Source: Streptomyces sp. C10-9-1 (lineage in GTDB: Bacteria > Actinomycetota > Actinomycetes > Streptomycetales > Streptomycetaceae). Taken from it: 64,000 nucleotides of DNA. Made by a program: the position numbers and the translations under genes. The stretch covers positions 62,001 through 126,000 of the forward strand of contig NZ_JANHKP010000012.1 of the NCBI RefSeq assembly GCF_024497955.1, given 5' to 3'. The notes beneath the pieces were generated by a model that saw nothing but the letters and a program-made list of their open reading frames with translations, did not search any database and was not told the DNA's origin. This document shows, in pieces, positions 49,396 to 58,598 of this stretch; positions within the stretch are counted from its first letter, which is position 1; each line of letters opens with the position of its first letter.

Positions 49396-50418
49396 ATGCT
49401 GATCGCTCAGCGCCCCTCGCTGACCGAAGAGGTCGTCGACGAGTACCGCTCGCGGTTCGTCATCGAGCCCCTTGAGCCGGGCTTCGGCTACACGCTCGGC
49501 AACAGCCTCCGCCGCACCCTGCTCTCCTCGATCCCGGGTGCCGCCGTCACCTCCATCCGGATCGACGGCGTCCTGCACGAGTTCACCACCGTGCCGGGGG
49601 TCAAGGAGGACGTCACCGACCTCATCCTCAACATCAAGCAGCTGGTCGTCTCCTCGGAGCACGACGAGCCGGTCGTGATGTACCTGCGCAAGCAGGGCCC
49701 GGGCCTGGTCACCGCCGCGGACATCGCCCCGCCGGCCGGTGTCGAGGTCCACAACCCCGACCTGGTCCTCGCCACGCTCAACGGCAAGGGCAAGCTGGAG
49801 ATGGAGCTGACCGTCGAGCGCGGTCGCGGCTACGTCTCCGCGGTGCAGAACAAGCAGGTGGGCCAGGAGATCGGCCGCATCCCGGTCGACTCCATCTACA
49901 GCCCCGTGCTCAAGGTCACCTACAAGGTCGAGGCGACCCGTGTCGAGCAGCGCACCGACTTCGACAAGCTGATCGTCGACGTCGAGACCAAGCAGGCCAT
50001 GCGCCCGCGCGACGCCATGGCGTCCGCAGGCAAGACCCTGGTCGAGCTCTTCGGCCTGGCCCGCGAGCTCAACATCGACGCCGAGGGCATCGACATGGGC
50101 CCGTCCCCGACGGACGCCGCCCTCGCCGCCGACCTGGCGCTGCCGATCGAGGAGCTGGAGCTCACGGTCCGCTCCTACAACTGCCTCAAGCGCGAGGGCA
50201 TCCACTCCGTGGGTGAGCTCGTGGCGCGTTCCGAGGCCGACCTGCTCGACATCCGCAACTTCGGTGCGAAGTCGATCGACGAGGTCAAGGCGAAGCTGGC
50301 CGGCATGGGCCTGGCCCTCAAGGACAGCCCGCCCGGATTCGACCCGACCGCCGCCGCCGACGCCTTCGGCGCCGACGACGACGCGGACGCGGGCTTCGTC
50401 GAGACCGAGCAGTACTGA
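49396..50418 (+). CDS. rpoA: RNA polymerase alpha subunit
   Basis: 340 residues from ATG 49396, after GAAGGAATCC. The assembly domain begins MLIAQRPSLTEEVVDEYRSRF, with GNSLRRTLLSSIPGAAV. The C-terminal DNA/activator domain ELTVRSYNCLKREGIHSVGEL (about 255-275) is joined by an acidic linker. The final tail is Asp-rich. Confidence 0.98.
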   Translation: MLIAQRPSLTEEVVDEYRSRFVIEPLEPGFGYTLGNSLRRTLLSSIPGAAVTSIRIDGVLHEFTTVPGVKEDVTDLILNIKQLVVSSEHDEPVVMYLRKQGPGLVTAADIAPPAGVEVHNPDLVLATLNGKGKLEMELTVERGRGYVSAVQNKQVGQEIGRIPVDSIYSPVLKVTYKVEATRVEQRTDFDKLIVDVETKQAMRPRDAMASAGKTLVELFGLARELNIDAEGIDMGPSPTDAALAADLALPIEELELTVRSYNCLKREGIHSVGELVARSEADLLDIRNFGAKSIDEVKAKLAGMGLALKDSPPGFDPTAAADAFGADDDADAGFVETEQY

Positions 50419-50424
50419 GACTGC

Positions 50425-50450
50425 GCCGGGCCGCCGCCGAGCGGCCCGGC
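50425..50450 (+). terminator. Hairpin between rpoA and rplQ
   Basis: GCCGGGCCGC pairs with GCGGCCCGGC around CGCCGA, six bases after rpoA. A weaker CGGCGGGCG-type inverted repeat follows. Confidence 0.55.
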
Positions 50451-50531
50451 CCCCACTTCCGGCGGGCGCCCGTCCGCCGGTAACTGACACCGGTACCTGG
50501 TACGGCCGGTGCAGATCACAAGGAGAAACCC

Positions 50532-51026
50532 ATGCCGCGTCCCACCAAGGGAGCCCGTTTCGGCGGCAGCGCCGCGCACGAGAAGCTGCTTCTCGCGAAC
50601 CTGGCGAAGTCGCTGTTCGAGCACGGCCGCATCACCACGACCGAGGCCAAGGCCCGCCGCCTGCGTCCGGTCGCCGAGCGCCTGATCACCAAGGCGAAGA
50701 AGGGCGACATCCACAACCGTCGCCTGGTGCTGCAGACCATCACGGACAAGGGCGTCGTGCACACCCTGTTCACCGAGATCGCTCCGCGCTACGCCGAGCG
50801 TCCGGGCGGCTACACCCGCATCACGAAGATCGGCAACCGTCGTGGCGACAACGCCCCGATGGCCGTGATCGAGCTGGTCGAGGGTGAGATCGCGAAGAAG
50901 GCGACCGTCGCCGAGGCCGAGGCCGCCACCAAGCGTGCGGTCAAGGAGTCGGAGGCCGCCAAGGCCGAGGACACCACCGCGGACGAGGCCGCCGAGGCCC
51001 CGGCCGAGGAGTCCAAGGACGCCTGA
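50532..51026 (+). CDS. rplQ: Large ribosomal subunit protein bL17
   Basis: 164 residues from ATG 50532, after AAGGAG. MPRPTKGARFGGSAAHEKLLLANLA is standard; the last ~50 residues are an Ala/Glu-rich extension usual in Streptomyces. A terminator-like hairpin separates it from truA. Confidence 0.97.
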   Translation: MPRPTKGARFGGSAAHEKLLLANLAKSLFEHGRITTTEAKARRLRPVAERLITKAKKGDIHNRRLVLQTITDKGVVHTLFTEIAPRYAERPGGYTRITKIGNRRGDNAPMAVIELVEGEIAKKATVAEAEAATKRAVKESEAAKAEDTTADEAAEAPAEESKDA

Positions 51027-51048
51027 ACCCGGCACCGGGTTCACCGAG

Positions 51049-51081
51049 CGGGTCCGTCCCCCTTTCGAGGGGGCGGGCCCG
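51049..51081 (+). terminator. rplQ terminator
   Basis: CCGTCCCCC and GGGGGCGGG, with outer CGGG/CCCG, form a long GC stem around TTTCGA, starting 22 bases after rplQ. Confidence 0.65.
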
Positions 51082-51108
51082 TTCCGCATGAGTTGAGAGG
51101 ATGGTCGC

Positions 51109-51966
51109 GTGAGCGACGAGGTGGAGCCCGGCTTCGTCCGGGTGCGGCTGGACCTTTCCTACGACGGCACGGCCTTCTCGGGCTGGGCGAAGCAGGCCCG
51201 CGGGCAGCGCACGGTGCAGGGCGAGATCGAGGACGCCCTGCGCACGGTGACCCGCTCGGGGACCACCCACGAGCTGACGGTCGCCGGGCGCACCGACGCG
51301 GGCGTGCACGCCCGCGGCCAGGTGGCGCACGTGGACCTGCCCGCCGCGGTGTGGGCCGAGCACCGGGAGAAGCTGCTGAAGCGCCTCGCGGGAAGGCTCC
51401 CGCGCGATGTGCGGATCTGGCGCGCCGCCGAGGCGCCCGCTGGCTTCAACGCCCGCTTCTCCGCCGTCTGGCGCCGGTACGCCTACCGGGTCACCGACCA
51501 CCCCGGCGGGGTGGACCCGCTGCTGCGGGGCCATGTCCTGTGGCACGACTGGCCGTTGGACGTGGACGCGATGAACGAGGCGGCGGCCGGGCTGCTCGGT
51601 GAGCACGACTTCGCCGCCTACTGCAAGCGGCGCGAGGGTGCCACGACCATCCGCACCCTCCAGCGGCTGTCCTGGGAGCGGGACGCCTCCGGTGTGCTGA
51701 CGGCGACCGTGAAGGCCGACGCCTTCTGCCACAACATGGTCCGCTCCCTGGTGGGCGCGCTGCTGTTCGTCGGCGACGGGCACCGCCCGGCCGACTGGCC
51801 CGCGAAGGTGCTGGCGGCCGGGGTGCGCGACTCGGCCGTCCACGTGGTGCGCCCGCACGGCCTGACGCTGGAGGAGGTCGGCTACCCGGCCGACGACCTG
51901 CTGGCGGCGCGCAACCGGGAGGCCCGCAACCGGCGCACCCTGCCGGGGGCCTCGGGCTGCTGCTGA
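51109..51966 (+). CDS. truA: tRNA pseudouridine(38-40) synthase
   Basis: 285 residues from GTG 51109, after TTGAGAGG. It isomerises uridines 38-40 in the tRNA anticodon arm. The catalytic Asp63 is in GRTDAGVHA; LDLSYDGTAFSGWAKQ opens the fold and FCHNMVRSLVGALL closes it. Linkage to rplQ is widespread in bacteria. Confidence 0.96.
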   Translation: MSDEVEPGFVRVRLDLSYDGTAFSGWAKQARGQRTVQGEIEDALRTVTRSGTTHELTVAGRTDAGVHARGQVAHVDLPAAVWAEHREKLLKRLAGRLPRDVRIWRAAEAPAGFNARFSAVWRRYAYRVTDHPGGVDPLLRGHVLWHDWPLDVDAMNEAAAGLLGEHDFAAYCKRREGATTIRTLQRLSWERDASGVLTATVKADAFCHNMVRSLVGALLFVGDGHRPADWPAKVLAAGVRDSAVHVVRPHGLTLEEVGYPADDLLAARNREARNRRTLPGASGCC

Positions 51967-52021
51967 GGCGCCCGTCCACCGGGTCCGCCGCCGGGCGGAC
52001 GCGCCGCCCTGCCGGGTGCGG

Positions 52022-52996
52022 CTACTGCGCCGGAAGGGTGGCCGCCGCCGCGGCCTGGGCCTCGCCGCGCCGGACGATCTGGCGGAAGGCGAACTCCCCG
52101 ATGTCGTCGCCCGCCTGGTAGGCCGCCGTGTCCTGGGTGGTGACCGAGGTCGCGGAGGTGTGCCCGGTGATGGTGAAGTAGGCGTAGCGGCCGTAGGAGT
52201 TGTAGGTGTTGCGGCACACCGGGCCGCCCTTGCAGAAGACCGGGACGCCCCCTCCGGGCATCGGGGCGATGCTGCCCTTGGCCTCCTGGACGACCTTCTT
52301 CGCGGTCTTCTCGTCCGCGAAGGTCGCCACGCCCACGGTCACCGCGAGGTCGCCCGTGCGGTAGGTGGCGCGGAAGACCTGCTCGCAGCCGTTGCGTTCG
52401 AGCACCGCGCCGAGGGCCCCGGTGGCGGCGGTGGCGCAGCTGCCGGTGCGGGCCGTGGAGCCCTTGGTGTACGCCCGCTCGCCGTTGCCCATGGTGAGCT
52501 TGCGCCCGGGGAAGAGCGACTCGGCGGTCAGCGGCGCGGTGTCCTTGGCGCGGTCGGAGACGAACTCCTTGGGGTCGGGCGGAGGCAGCGGGGCCACCGA
52601 GGAGAACGAGGGCTCCGGTGCGGTGGTGTCGGCGGGCAGCGTCGGCGCACTGGGCAGGGATCCGCCCGAGGCCACGGCCCCGCCGTCCCCGGTGGAGGAG
52701 ACGATCGCCAGGGCGACGGCACCCGCGATCAGCACCGTGGCCAGGGCACCGCCGCCGATCATCGTCCAGCGCCGGCGGCGCATCCGCGCGGCCGAGGCGT
52801 CGGCCAGGGCCGCCCAGTCGGGGGTGTCCGGGTCGCTGCCGCCGGAGCGGTACCGCCCGTCCCCGTACCCGCCCGGCGCACCGGCGTCCGGGCCCTGCCC
52901 GTAGCCGCCGGTGCCGGTGCCGTACCCGCCCTGGCCGTACGGGTCCTGGTGCTGTCCTCCGGACCCCCACGGGGGTCCCCCCTGCCCGAAGCTCAT
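52022..52996 (-). CDS. Membrane-anchored protein with Gly/Tyr-rich cytoplasmic head and extracytoplasmic domain
   Basis: 324 residues from ATG 52996, nine bases from AGGA; ATG 53005 (three residues longer) is the other choice. A Gly/Gln/Tyr-rich head (about 1-55) resembles flexible heads of Streptomyces serine/threonine-kinase-linked membrane proteins. One membrane helix (about 77-100) is followed by a Ser/Pro linker and a soluble domain with four Cys (SCATAATGALGAVLERNGCEQVF and FCKGGPVCRN). The function is unknown. It is divergent from the ABC-F gene, 56 bases away. Confidence 0.7.
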   Translation of the reverse strand: MSFGQGGPPWGSGGQHQDPYGQGGYGTGTGGYGQGPDAGAPGGYGDGRYRSGGSDPDTPDWAALADASAARMRRRRWTMIGGGALATVLIAGAVALAIVSSTGDGGAVASGGSLPSAPTLPADTTAPEPSFSSVAPLPPPDPKEFVSDRAKDTAPLTAESLFPGRKLTMGNGERAYTKGSTARTGSCATAATGALGAVLERNGCEQVFRATYRTGDLAVTVGVATFADEKTAKKVVQEAKGSIAPMPGGGVPVFCKGGPVCRNTYNSYGRYAYFTITGHTSATSVTTQDTAAYQAGDDIGEFAFRQIVRRGEAQAAAAATLPAQ

Positions 52997-53052
52997 GCCG
53001 CGCATCCTAAACCTGTTGGGCGTACCCGTCCCCGGCGGTCACAATCGCACCC

Positions 53053-54672
53053 ATGGGACATGTGGAGGCGGCGCACGTCGAGTACTACCTTTCGGACGGG
53101 CGCCCGCTGCTGGGCGACGCCTCGTTCCGGGTGGGCGAGGGGGCCGTCGCGGCGCTCGTCGGCGCCAACGGAGCGGGCAAGACGACGCTGCTGAGGATCG
53201 TCGCGGGGGAACTCCAGCCGCACGGCGGCTCGGTGACGGTCAGCGGCGGACTGGGGGTGATGCCCCAGTTCGTGGGGTCGGTGCGCGACGAGCGCACCGT
53301 CCGGGACCTGCTGGTGTCGGTCGCCCAGCCGCGGATCCGGGAGGCGGCCGCCGCGGTGGACGCCGCCGAGCTGCGGATCATGGAGGAGGACGACGAGGCG
53401 GCGCAGATGGCGTACGCCCAGGCGCTCAGCGACTGGGCGGAGGCGCGCGGCTACGAGGCCGAGACGCTGTGGGACATGTGCACCACGGCCGCCCTGGGCG
53501 TCCCCTACGAGAAGGCGCAGTGGCGCCTGGTGCGCACGCTCTCCGGCGGCGAGCAGAAGAGGCTGGTGCTGGAGGCGCTGCTGCGCGGTCCGGACGAGGT
53601 CCTGCTGCTGGACGAGCCGGACAACTACCTGGACGTCCCGGGCAAGCGCTGGCTGGAGGAGCGGCTGGCGGAGACCCGAAAGACGGTGCTGTTCGTCTCC
53701 CACGACCGGGAGCTGCTCTCCCGCGCCGCGGAGCGGATCGTGGCGGTGGAGCCGGGCCCGGCGGGCTCGGACGTGTGGGTGCACGGCGGCGGCTTCGCGT
53801 CCTTCCCCGAGGCGCGCCGGGAGCGCTTCGCCCGCTTCGAGGAGCTCAGGAGGCGGTGGGACGAGGAGCACGCGCGGCTGAAGGCCCTGGTGCTGCGGCT
53901 GCGCCAGCAGGCCGCAAACAGCCCCGACATGGCCTCCCGCTACCGGGCGATGCAGACCCGGCTGCGGAAGTTCGAGGAGGCGGGCCCGCCGCCGGAGCCG
54001 CCGCGGGAGCAGGACATCCGGATGCGGCTGCGCGGTGGACGCACCGGAGTGCGGGCGCTGACCTGCGAGAACCTGGAGCTGACGGGGCTGATGAAGCCCT
54101 TCTCGCTGGAGGTCTTCTACGGGGAGCGCGTGGCGGTCCTCGGCTCCAACGGCTCGGGGAAGTCGCACTTCCTGCGGCTGCTGGCGGGCGAGCCGGTGGC
54201 GCACTCGGGGGAGTGGCGGCTCGGCGCGCGGGTCGTCCCGGGCCACTTCGCCCAGACCCACGCCCATCCGGAGCTGCTCGGCCGCACCCTGGTCGACATC
54301 CTGTGGACGGAGCACTCCAAGGACCGGGGCGGGGCGATGTCCGTGCTGCGCCGCTACGAGCTGGAGCGGCAGGGGGACACCCCCTTCGAGAAGCTGTCCG
54401 GCGGCCAGCAGGCGCGTCTGCAGATCCTGCTGCTGGAGCTCGCGGGCACCACCGCGCTGCTGCTGGACGAGCCGACCGACAACCTCGACCTGGAGTCGGC
54501 CGAGGCGCTCCAGACCGGGCTGGAGGCGTACGAGGGCACGGTGCTCGCCGTCACGCACGACCGCTGGTTCGCGCGCTCCTTCGACCGCTATCTGGTCTTC
54601 GGGTCGGACGGCCGGGTCCGGGAGGCGTCCGGCCCGGTGTGGGACGAGCGCCGGGTCGAGCGGACGCGCTGA
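53053..54672 (+). CDS. ABC-F family ATPase
   Basis: 539 residues from ATG 53053, probably leaderless (CACAAT seven bases before it). Two ATPase domains: GANGAGKTTLL with LSGGEQKRL and LLLDEPDNYLD; then GSNGSGKSHFL with LSGGQQARL and LLLDEPTDNLD. The linker (about 255-320) is charged and coiled. There are no membrane helices. ABC-F proteins bind the ribosomal E site and either act in translation or give antibiotic protection; next to rplM, a translation factor role is more likely than self-resistance. Confidence 0.88.
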   Translation: MGHVEAAHVEYYLSDGRPLLGDASFRVGEGAVAALVGANGAGKTTLLRIVAGELQPHGGSVTVSGGLGVMPQFVGSVRDERTVRDLLVSVAQPRIREAAAAVDAAELRIMEEDDEAAQMAYAQALSDWAEARGYEAETLWDMCTTAALGVPYEKAQWRLVRTLSGGEQKRLVLEALLRGPDEVLLLDEPDNYLDVPGKRWLEERLAETRKTVLFVSHDRELLSRAAERIVAVEPGPAGSDVWVHGGGFASFPEARRERFARFEELRRRWDEEHARLKALVLRLRQQAANSPDMASRYRAMQTRLRKFEEAGPPPEPPREQDIRMRLRGGRTGVRALTCENLELTGLMKPFSLEVFYGERVAVLGSNGSGKSHFLRLLAGEPVAHSGEWRLGARVVPGHFAQTHAHPELLGRTLVDILWTEHSKDRGGAMSVLRRYELERQGDTPFEKLSGGQQARLQILLLELAGTTALLLDEPTDNLDLESAEALQTGLEAYEGTVLAVTHDRWFARSFDRYLVFGSDGRVREASGPVWDERRVERTR

Positions 54673-54739
54673 GGGCGGTGGCGCGGGGGAGGGCCCGGCC
54701 CCCTGCGGCCGGGTCCGGGAGGCGTGGCGCCCGCGCGTT

Positions 54740-54769
54740 TTGACCCGTGCGGGGGGCCGACGGTATTCT
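54740..54769 (+). promoter_or_regulatory. rplM-rpsI promoter
   Basis: TTGACC, 18 bases, TATTCT, about 210 bases before rplM: a good vegetative match. Confidence 0.7.
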
Positions 54770-54903
54770 TCTGGTTCGTTATGCGTATTGGCTTGCTCTA
54801 TCTCACGTGAGGGGCCCTTACGCCGGTCCACCGGGCCGACCACCAGCGACCTGCGCGCGGTTTGCGTCACCGATGCGCGGTCACGGCTGTCGTGGTTGTC
54901 CGG

Positions 54904-54946
54904 GTGGCCTTGTCAGGACCCCGTCCTTCGTGCCTTCACGGGCCAC
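54904..54946 (+). promoter_or_regulatory. Hairpin in the rplM leader
   Basis: GTGGCC (54904) pairs with GGCCAC (54941-54946). Inside, AGGAC-CCC-GTCCT (54915-54927) is a second perfect stem. It lies in the 5' UTR 38 bases before rplM and could be an L13-responsive site; I do not recognise a known family. Confidence 0.4.
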
Positions 54947-54984
54947 GGAGGATCCCCATCACTGAAGAAGCGAAGGCTACGACC

Positions 54985-55428
54985 GTGCGTACGTACAGCC
55001 CCAAGCCCGGCGATGTGACGCGCCAGTGGCACATCATCGACGCGCAGGACATCGTCCTGGGCCGTCTGGCCACCACCGCCGCGACCCTTCTCCGGGGCAA
55101 GCACAAGCCGATCTACGCGCCGCACGTTGACGCTGGTGACTTCGTCATCATCATCAACGCCGACAAGGTGCACCTGTCCGGCAACAAGCGGACCCAGAAG
55201 ATGGCGTACCGCCACTCCGGCTACCCGGGTGGTCTGCGCTCCGTCCGCTACGACGAGCTGCTGGAGAAGAGCCCCGAGAAGGCCGTCGAGAAGGCCGTCA
55301 AGGGCATGCTCCCCAAGAACTCCCTGGGCCGTCAGATGCTCTCGAAGCTGAAGGTCTACGCGGGCGAGAACCACCCGCACGCTGCGCAGCAGCCTGTCCC
55401 GTTCGAGATCACCCAGGTCGCGCAGTAA
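54985..55428 (+). CDS. rplM: Large ribosomal subunit protein uL13
   Basis: 147 residues from GTG 54985, after GAAGG. MRTYSPKPGDVTRQWHIIDA, GRLATTAATLLRGKHKP and GMLPKNSLGRQMLSKLKVY are standard. An upstream in-frame start is not supported by family length. rpsI follows after 41 bases. Confidence 0.97.
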   Translation: MRTYSPKPGDVTRQWHIIDAQDIVLGRLATTAATLLRGKHKPIYAPHVDAGDFVIIINADKVHLSGNKRTQKMAYRHSGYPGGLRSVRYDELLEKSPEKAVEKAVKGMLPKNSLGRQMLSKLKVYAGENHPHAAQQPVPFEITQVAQ

Positions 55429-55469
55429 GTCCGGCCACCCCCTAAGACGAAGAGAATCTGAGGAGCATC

Positions 55470-55982
55470 GTGGCTGAGACCACCGCCGAGACCCCGCTCG
55501 AAGAGGTTGACGTCGAGCAGTACACCACCGAGACCGAGGTTCCGGTCGAGGGCGAGTACACCACCGAGTCCATGGCCTCCCGCTTCGGCGACCCGCAGCC
55601 GGCCGCCGGCCTGGGCCGTCGCAAGAACGCCATCGCCCGCGTCCGGATCGTCCCGGGCAGCGGCAAGTGGAAGATCAACGGGCGCACCCTCGAGGACTAC
55701 TTCCCGAACAAGGTGCACCAGCAGGAGGTCAACGAGCCCTTCAAGGTGCTGGAGCTCGACGACCGCTACGACGTCATCGCCCGCATCGCCGGCGGCGGCG
55801 TCTCCGGCCAGGCCGGCGCCCTGCGCCTCGGTGTGGCCCGCGCCCTGAACGAGGCGGACGTGGACAACAACCGCGGCCCGCTGAAGAAGGCCGGCTTCCT
55901 GTCCCGCGACGACCGTGCGGTCGAGCGGAAGAAGGCCGGTCTGAAGAAGGCCCGCAAGGCCCCGCAGTACAGCAAGCGCTAA
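55470..55982 (+). CDS. rpsI: Small ribosomal subunit protein uS9
   Basis: 170 residues from GTG 55470, after GAGGAG. A 40-residue acidic/Thr-rich N-terminal extension precedes the core GLGRRKNAIARVRIVPGSGKW; the C-terminal AVERKKAGLKKARKAPQYSKR reaches the P-site tRNA. The extension is the usual Streptomyces form. Confidence 0.97.
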   Translation: MAETTAETPLEEVDVEQYTTETEVPVEGEYTTESMASRFGDPQPAAGLGRRKNAIARVRIVPGSGKWKINGRTLEDYFPNKVHQQEVNEPFKVLELDDRYDVIARIAGGGVSGQAGALRLGVARALNEADVDNNRGPLKKAGFLSRDDRAVERKKAGLKKARKAPQYSKR

Positions 55983-56002
55983 ATCCCGCGCAGGCTCTTC
56001 GT

Positions 56003-56035
56003 ACGCCCCGGCGGCACTCCGTGCTGCCGGGGCGT
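56003..56035 (+). terminator. rplM-rpsI terminator
   Basis: ACGCCCCGGCGGCAC and GTGCTGCCGGGGCGT pair with one G-U around TCC, then TCGTC. Confidence 0.8.
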
Positions 56036-56104
56036 TCGTCTATCGGCACGACGATCTCGGGCGTGTAACAGCGGTTCGAGTCATCAGCTTTTCGGAGGAC
56101 AACA

Positions 56105-57463
56105 GTGGGACGACTCTTCGGGACCGACGGTGTACGCGGCGTGGCGAACGCCGATCTGACGGCCGAGCTGGCGATGGGCCTCTCGGTGGCGGCGGCGCAT
56201 GTGCTCGCCGAGGCGGGATCCTTCGCCGGCCACCGTCCCACCGCCGTGGTGGGCCGGGACCCCCGCGCGTCCGGAGAGTTCCTGGAGGCCGCCGTCGTGG
56301 CCGGCCTGGCGAGCGCGGGGGTGGACGTGCTGCGCGTCGGCGTGCTGCCCACGCCCGCGGTGGCCTACCTCACCGGCGCGCTGGGGGCCGACCTCGGCGT
56401 GATGCTCTCGGCCAGCCACAACGCCATGCCCGACAACGGGATCAAGTTCTTCGCCCGCGGGGGCCACAAGCTCGCCGACGAGCTGGAGGACGGCATCGAG
56501 CAGGTCTACCGCCAGCACAGCACGGGCGAGCCGTGGGACCGCCCGACCGGTGCGGGCGTCGGCCGCGTCCGGGACTACGACGAGGGCTTCGACAAGTACG
56601 TCGCCCACCTGATCGGCGTGCTGCCGAACCGCCTCGACGGGCTCCGGATCGTCCTGGACGAGGCCCACGGAGCGGCGTCCCGGGTGTCGCCGGAGGCCTT
56701 CGCCCGCGCCGGTGCGGAGGTCGTCACCATCGGTGCCGAGCCCGACGGCCTGAACATCAACGACGGCTGCGGCTCGACCCACCTGGAGATGCTCAAGGCC
56801 GCCGTCGTCGAGCACGGCGCCGACCTGGGCATCGCCCACGACGGGGACGCCGACCGCTGCCTGGCGGTGGACGGGGCCGGCAACGAGGTCGACGGCGACC
56901 AGATCCTCGCCGTGCTCGCGCTCGCGATGAAGGAGGCGGGCACCCTGCGCGGCAACACGGTCGTCGCGACCGTGATGTCGAACCTCGGCTTCACGCTGGC
57001 CATGGAGCGCGAGGGCGTGCAGCTGGTGCAGACCGCGGTCGGCGACCGCTATGTGCTGGAGGCCATGAAGGAGTCCGGCTACGCCCTCGGCGGCGAGCAG
57101 TCCGGGCACGTGATCGTCCTGGACCACGCCACGACCGGGGACGGCACGCTCACCGGCCTGATGCTGGCCGCGCGGATCGCGGCGACGGGCCGCTCCCTGG
57201 CGGAGCTGGCGGGTGTCATGGAGCGCCTGCCGCAGATCCTGGTCAACGTGCGGGACGTGGACAAGTCCCGGGTGGGCTCCTCCGCCGAGCTGTCCCAGGC
57301 CGTGGCCGAGGCCGAGCGCGACCTCGGGGCCACCGGCCGGGTGCTGCTGCGGCCCTCGGGCACGGAGCCGCTGGTGCGCGTGATGGTGGAGGCCGCGGAC
57401 ATCGAGCAGGCGCAGGCCGTCGCCGGGCGGCTGGCCGACGTGGTGAAGTCCGCGCTGGGCTGA
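56105..57463 (+). CDS. glmM: Phosphoglucosamine mutase
   Basis: 452 residues from GTG 56105, after GGAGGAC. It converts glucosamine-6-P to glucosamine-1-P on the route to UDP-GlcNAc, downstream of GlmS (61488). GRLFGTDGVRGVANADL opens it; the phosphoserine is Ser104 in LSASHNAMPDNGIKFF; metal loop HDGDADRC; C-terminal RPSGTEPLVRVMVE binds the sugar phosphate. Confidence 0.96.
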   Translation: MGRLFGTDGVRGVANADLTAELAMGLSVAAAHVLAEAGSFAGHRPTAVVGRDPRASGEFLEAAVVAGLASAGVDVLRVGVLPTPAVAYLTGALGADLGVMLSASHNAMPDNGIKFFARGGHKLADELEDGIEQVYRQHSTGEPWDRPTGAGVGRVRDYDEGFDKYVAHLIGVLPNRLDGLRIVLDEAHGAASRVSPEAFARAGAEVVTIGAEPDGLNINDGCGSTHLEMLKAAVVEHGADLGIAHDGDADRCLAVDGAGNEVDGDQILAVLALAMKEAGTLRGNTVVATVMSNLGFTLAMEREGVQLVQTAVGDRYVLEAMKESGYALGGEQSGHVIVLDHATTGDGTLTGLMLAARIAATGRSLAELAGVMERLPQILVNVRDVDKSRVGSSAELSQAVAEAERDLGATGRVLLRPSGTEPLVRVMVEAADIEQAQAVAGRLADVVKSALG

Positions 57464-57477
57464 TCCGCCCCGACCCG

Positions 57478-57506
57478 CCGCGGGGCCGGCCGGACCGGCC
57501 CCGCGG
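57478..57506. terminator. Bidirectional terminator between glmM and the DUF389 gene
   Basis: CCGCGGGGCCGG and its exact complement around five bases, in the 108-base convergent gap. Confidence 0.7.
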
Positions 57507-57571
57507 TGCGCGGCGGCGGGCCCGTGCCTGCCCCGGTGCTCGGGCGCCGGGGCGGTGCCCGCCCGGGCGGC

Positions 57572-58504
57572 TCAGCCGCGGGAGCGCCGCCCCCCACGCC
57601 GAACCAGGCGCTGCACCAGCAGCGTCGCCGTCCCCGCCACCGTGATGCCGAGCAGGTTCAGCAGCAGCTGCTCGGCCGATCCCCGGGCCTGCGCGTAGTC
57701 GGCGAACGTGAAGGCCACGGCTGTGTTCGCCGCCGCCGGGACGGTCGTCACGGAGATGGCGACGCCGACCAGTGCGCCGGACTTCGCCGAGGTCAGCGAC
57801 AGTATCCCGGCGACGCCCGCGAGCAGGGCGACCACGAGCGAGTACAGGTCGGGGTCGTAGATGAAGCGGGTGTTGGGACGGGGGGCCTCCACCTGCGCGG
57901 CACTGAACAGGCCGAGGGCGTCCATCAGGAAGCTGAAGGCCACGGTCAGTGCGATGGCCGCGGCGAAGCCCGAGACCAGGGTGAGCAGCGACCGCACGGC
58001 GAGCGCGGGCGCGCGGCGGACGATCGCCGTGCACAGCCCCGCCAGCGGGCCGAACTCGGGCCCGACCGCCATGGCCCCCACGATCAGCACCGCGTTGTCC
58101 AGGACCACGCCGCAGGCGGCGATCATGGTGGCGATCGCGAGGAACGCCAGGTAGGTGGTGCTGAGCGTCGACTCCTCGTGGGTGGCCTCGACCAGTTCGT
58201 CCCAGACCACGGCGTCGGCGCTGTCGCCCGGTGCCTCGCGCTCGGCCTCCTCGGCCCGGAGGGACAGGGTCAGCGCGGTGTCCTGCAGACTGATCGCCCC
58301 GCACCGGTCGATCCCCTGGGCACGCAGCTCGGTGACGATGCCGTCGGCCGCCTCCCGGGCGACGTCGCACAGCACCAGGTCCCCCTCGGGGTCCCGGGCG
58401 GCGCCCGCGAGCACCACCAGGTGGGCCGTGCCGACGGTCCGCTCCAGCAGGGCCACCACCTCGTCGGTGCGGTCGGCCGGGGTGATGAGGCGCAGGTGCA
58501 GCAC
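57572..58504 (-). CDS. DUF389 membrane protein
   Basis: 310 residues from GTG 58504, probably leaderless: TACGAT ends six bases before it. The first ~120 residues are a soluble alpha/beta domain (MLHLRLITPADRTDEVV). The DUF389 membrane part follows, with IVGAMAVGPEFGPLAGL and SAKSGALVGVAISVTTVPAAANTAVA; at least six helices. Some relatives are linked to inositol or hydrophobic solute transport, but the function is not established. Confidence 0.8.
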   Translation of the reverse strand: MLHLRLITPADRTDEVVALLERTVGTAHLVVLAGAARDPEGDLVLCDVAREAADGIVTELRAQGIDRCGAISLQDTALTLSLRAEEAEREAPGDSADAVVWDELVEATHEESTLSTTYLAFLAIATMIAACGVVLDNAVLIVGAMAVGPEFGPLAGLCTAIVRRAPALAVRSLLTLVSGFAAAIALTVAFSFLMDALGLFSAAQVEAPRPNTRFIYDPDLYSLVVALLAGVAGILSLTSAKSGALVGVAISVTTVPAAANTAVAFTFADYAQARGSAEQLLLNLLGITVAGTATLLVQRLVRRGGRRSRG

Positions 58505-58598
58505 GCGGGGATCGTAGGCCGCCCCGGGGGTGCGGCGCGCGCACGTTCGCCGTCCGCGTGGCGCCCGGGGCCCGGCGGACCGCCGGGTTGACGGGGTG

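Noticed and set aside
53053..54672. ABC-F gene as an antibiotic self-resistance marker of a biosynthetic cluster
   Set aside because: Neighbours are rplM/rpsI and a membrane protein; no biosynthetic genes are present.
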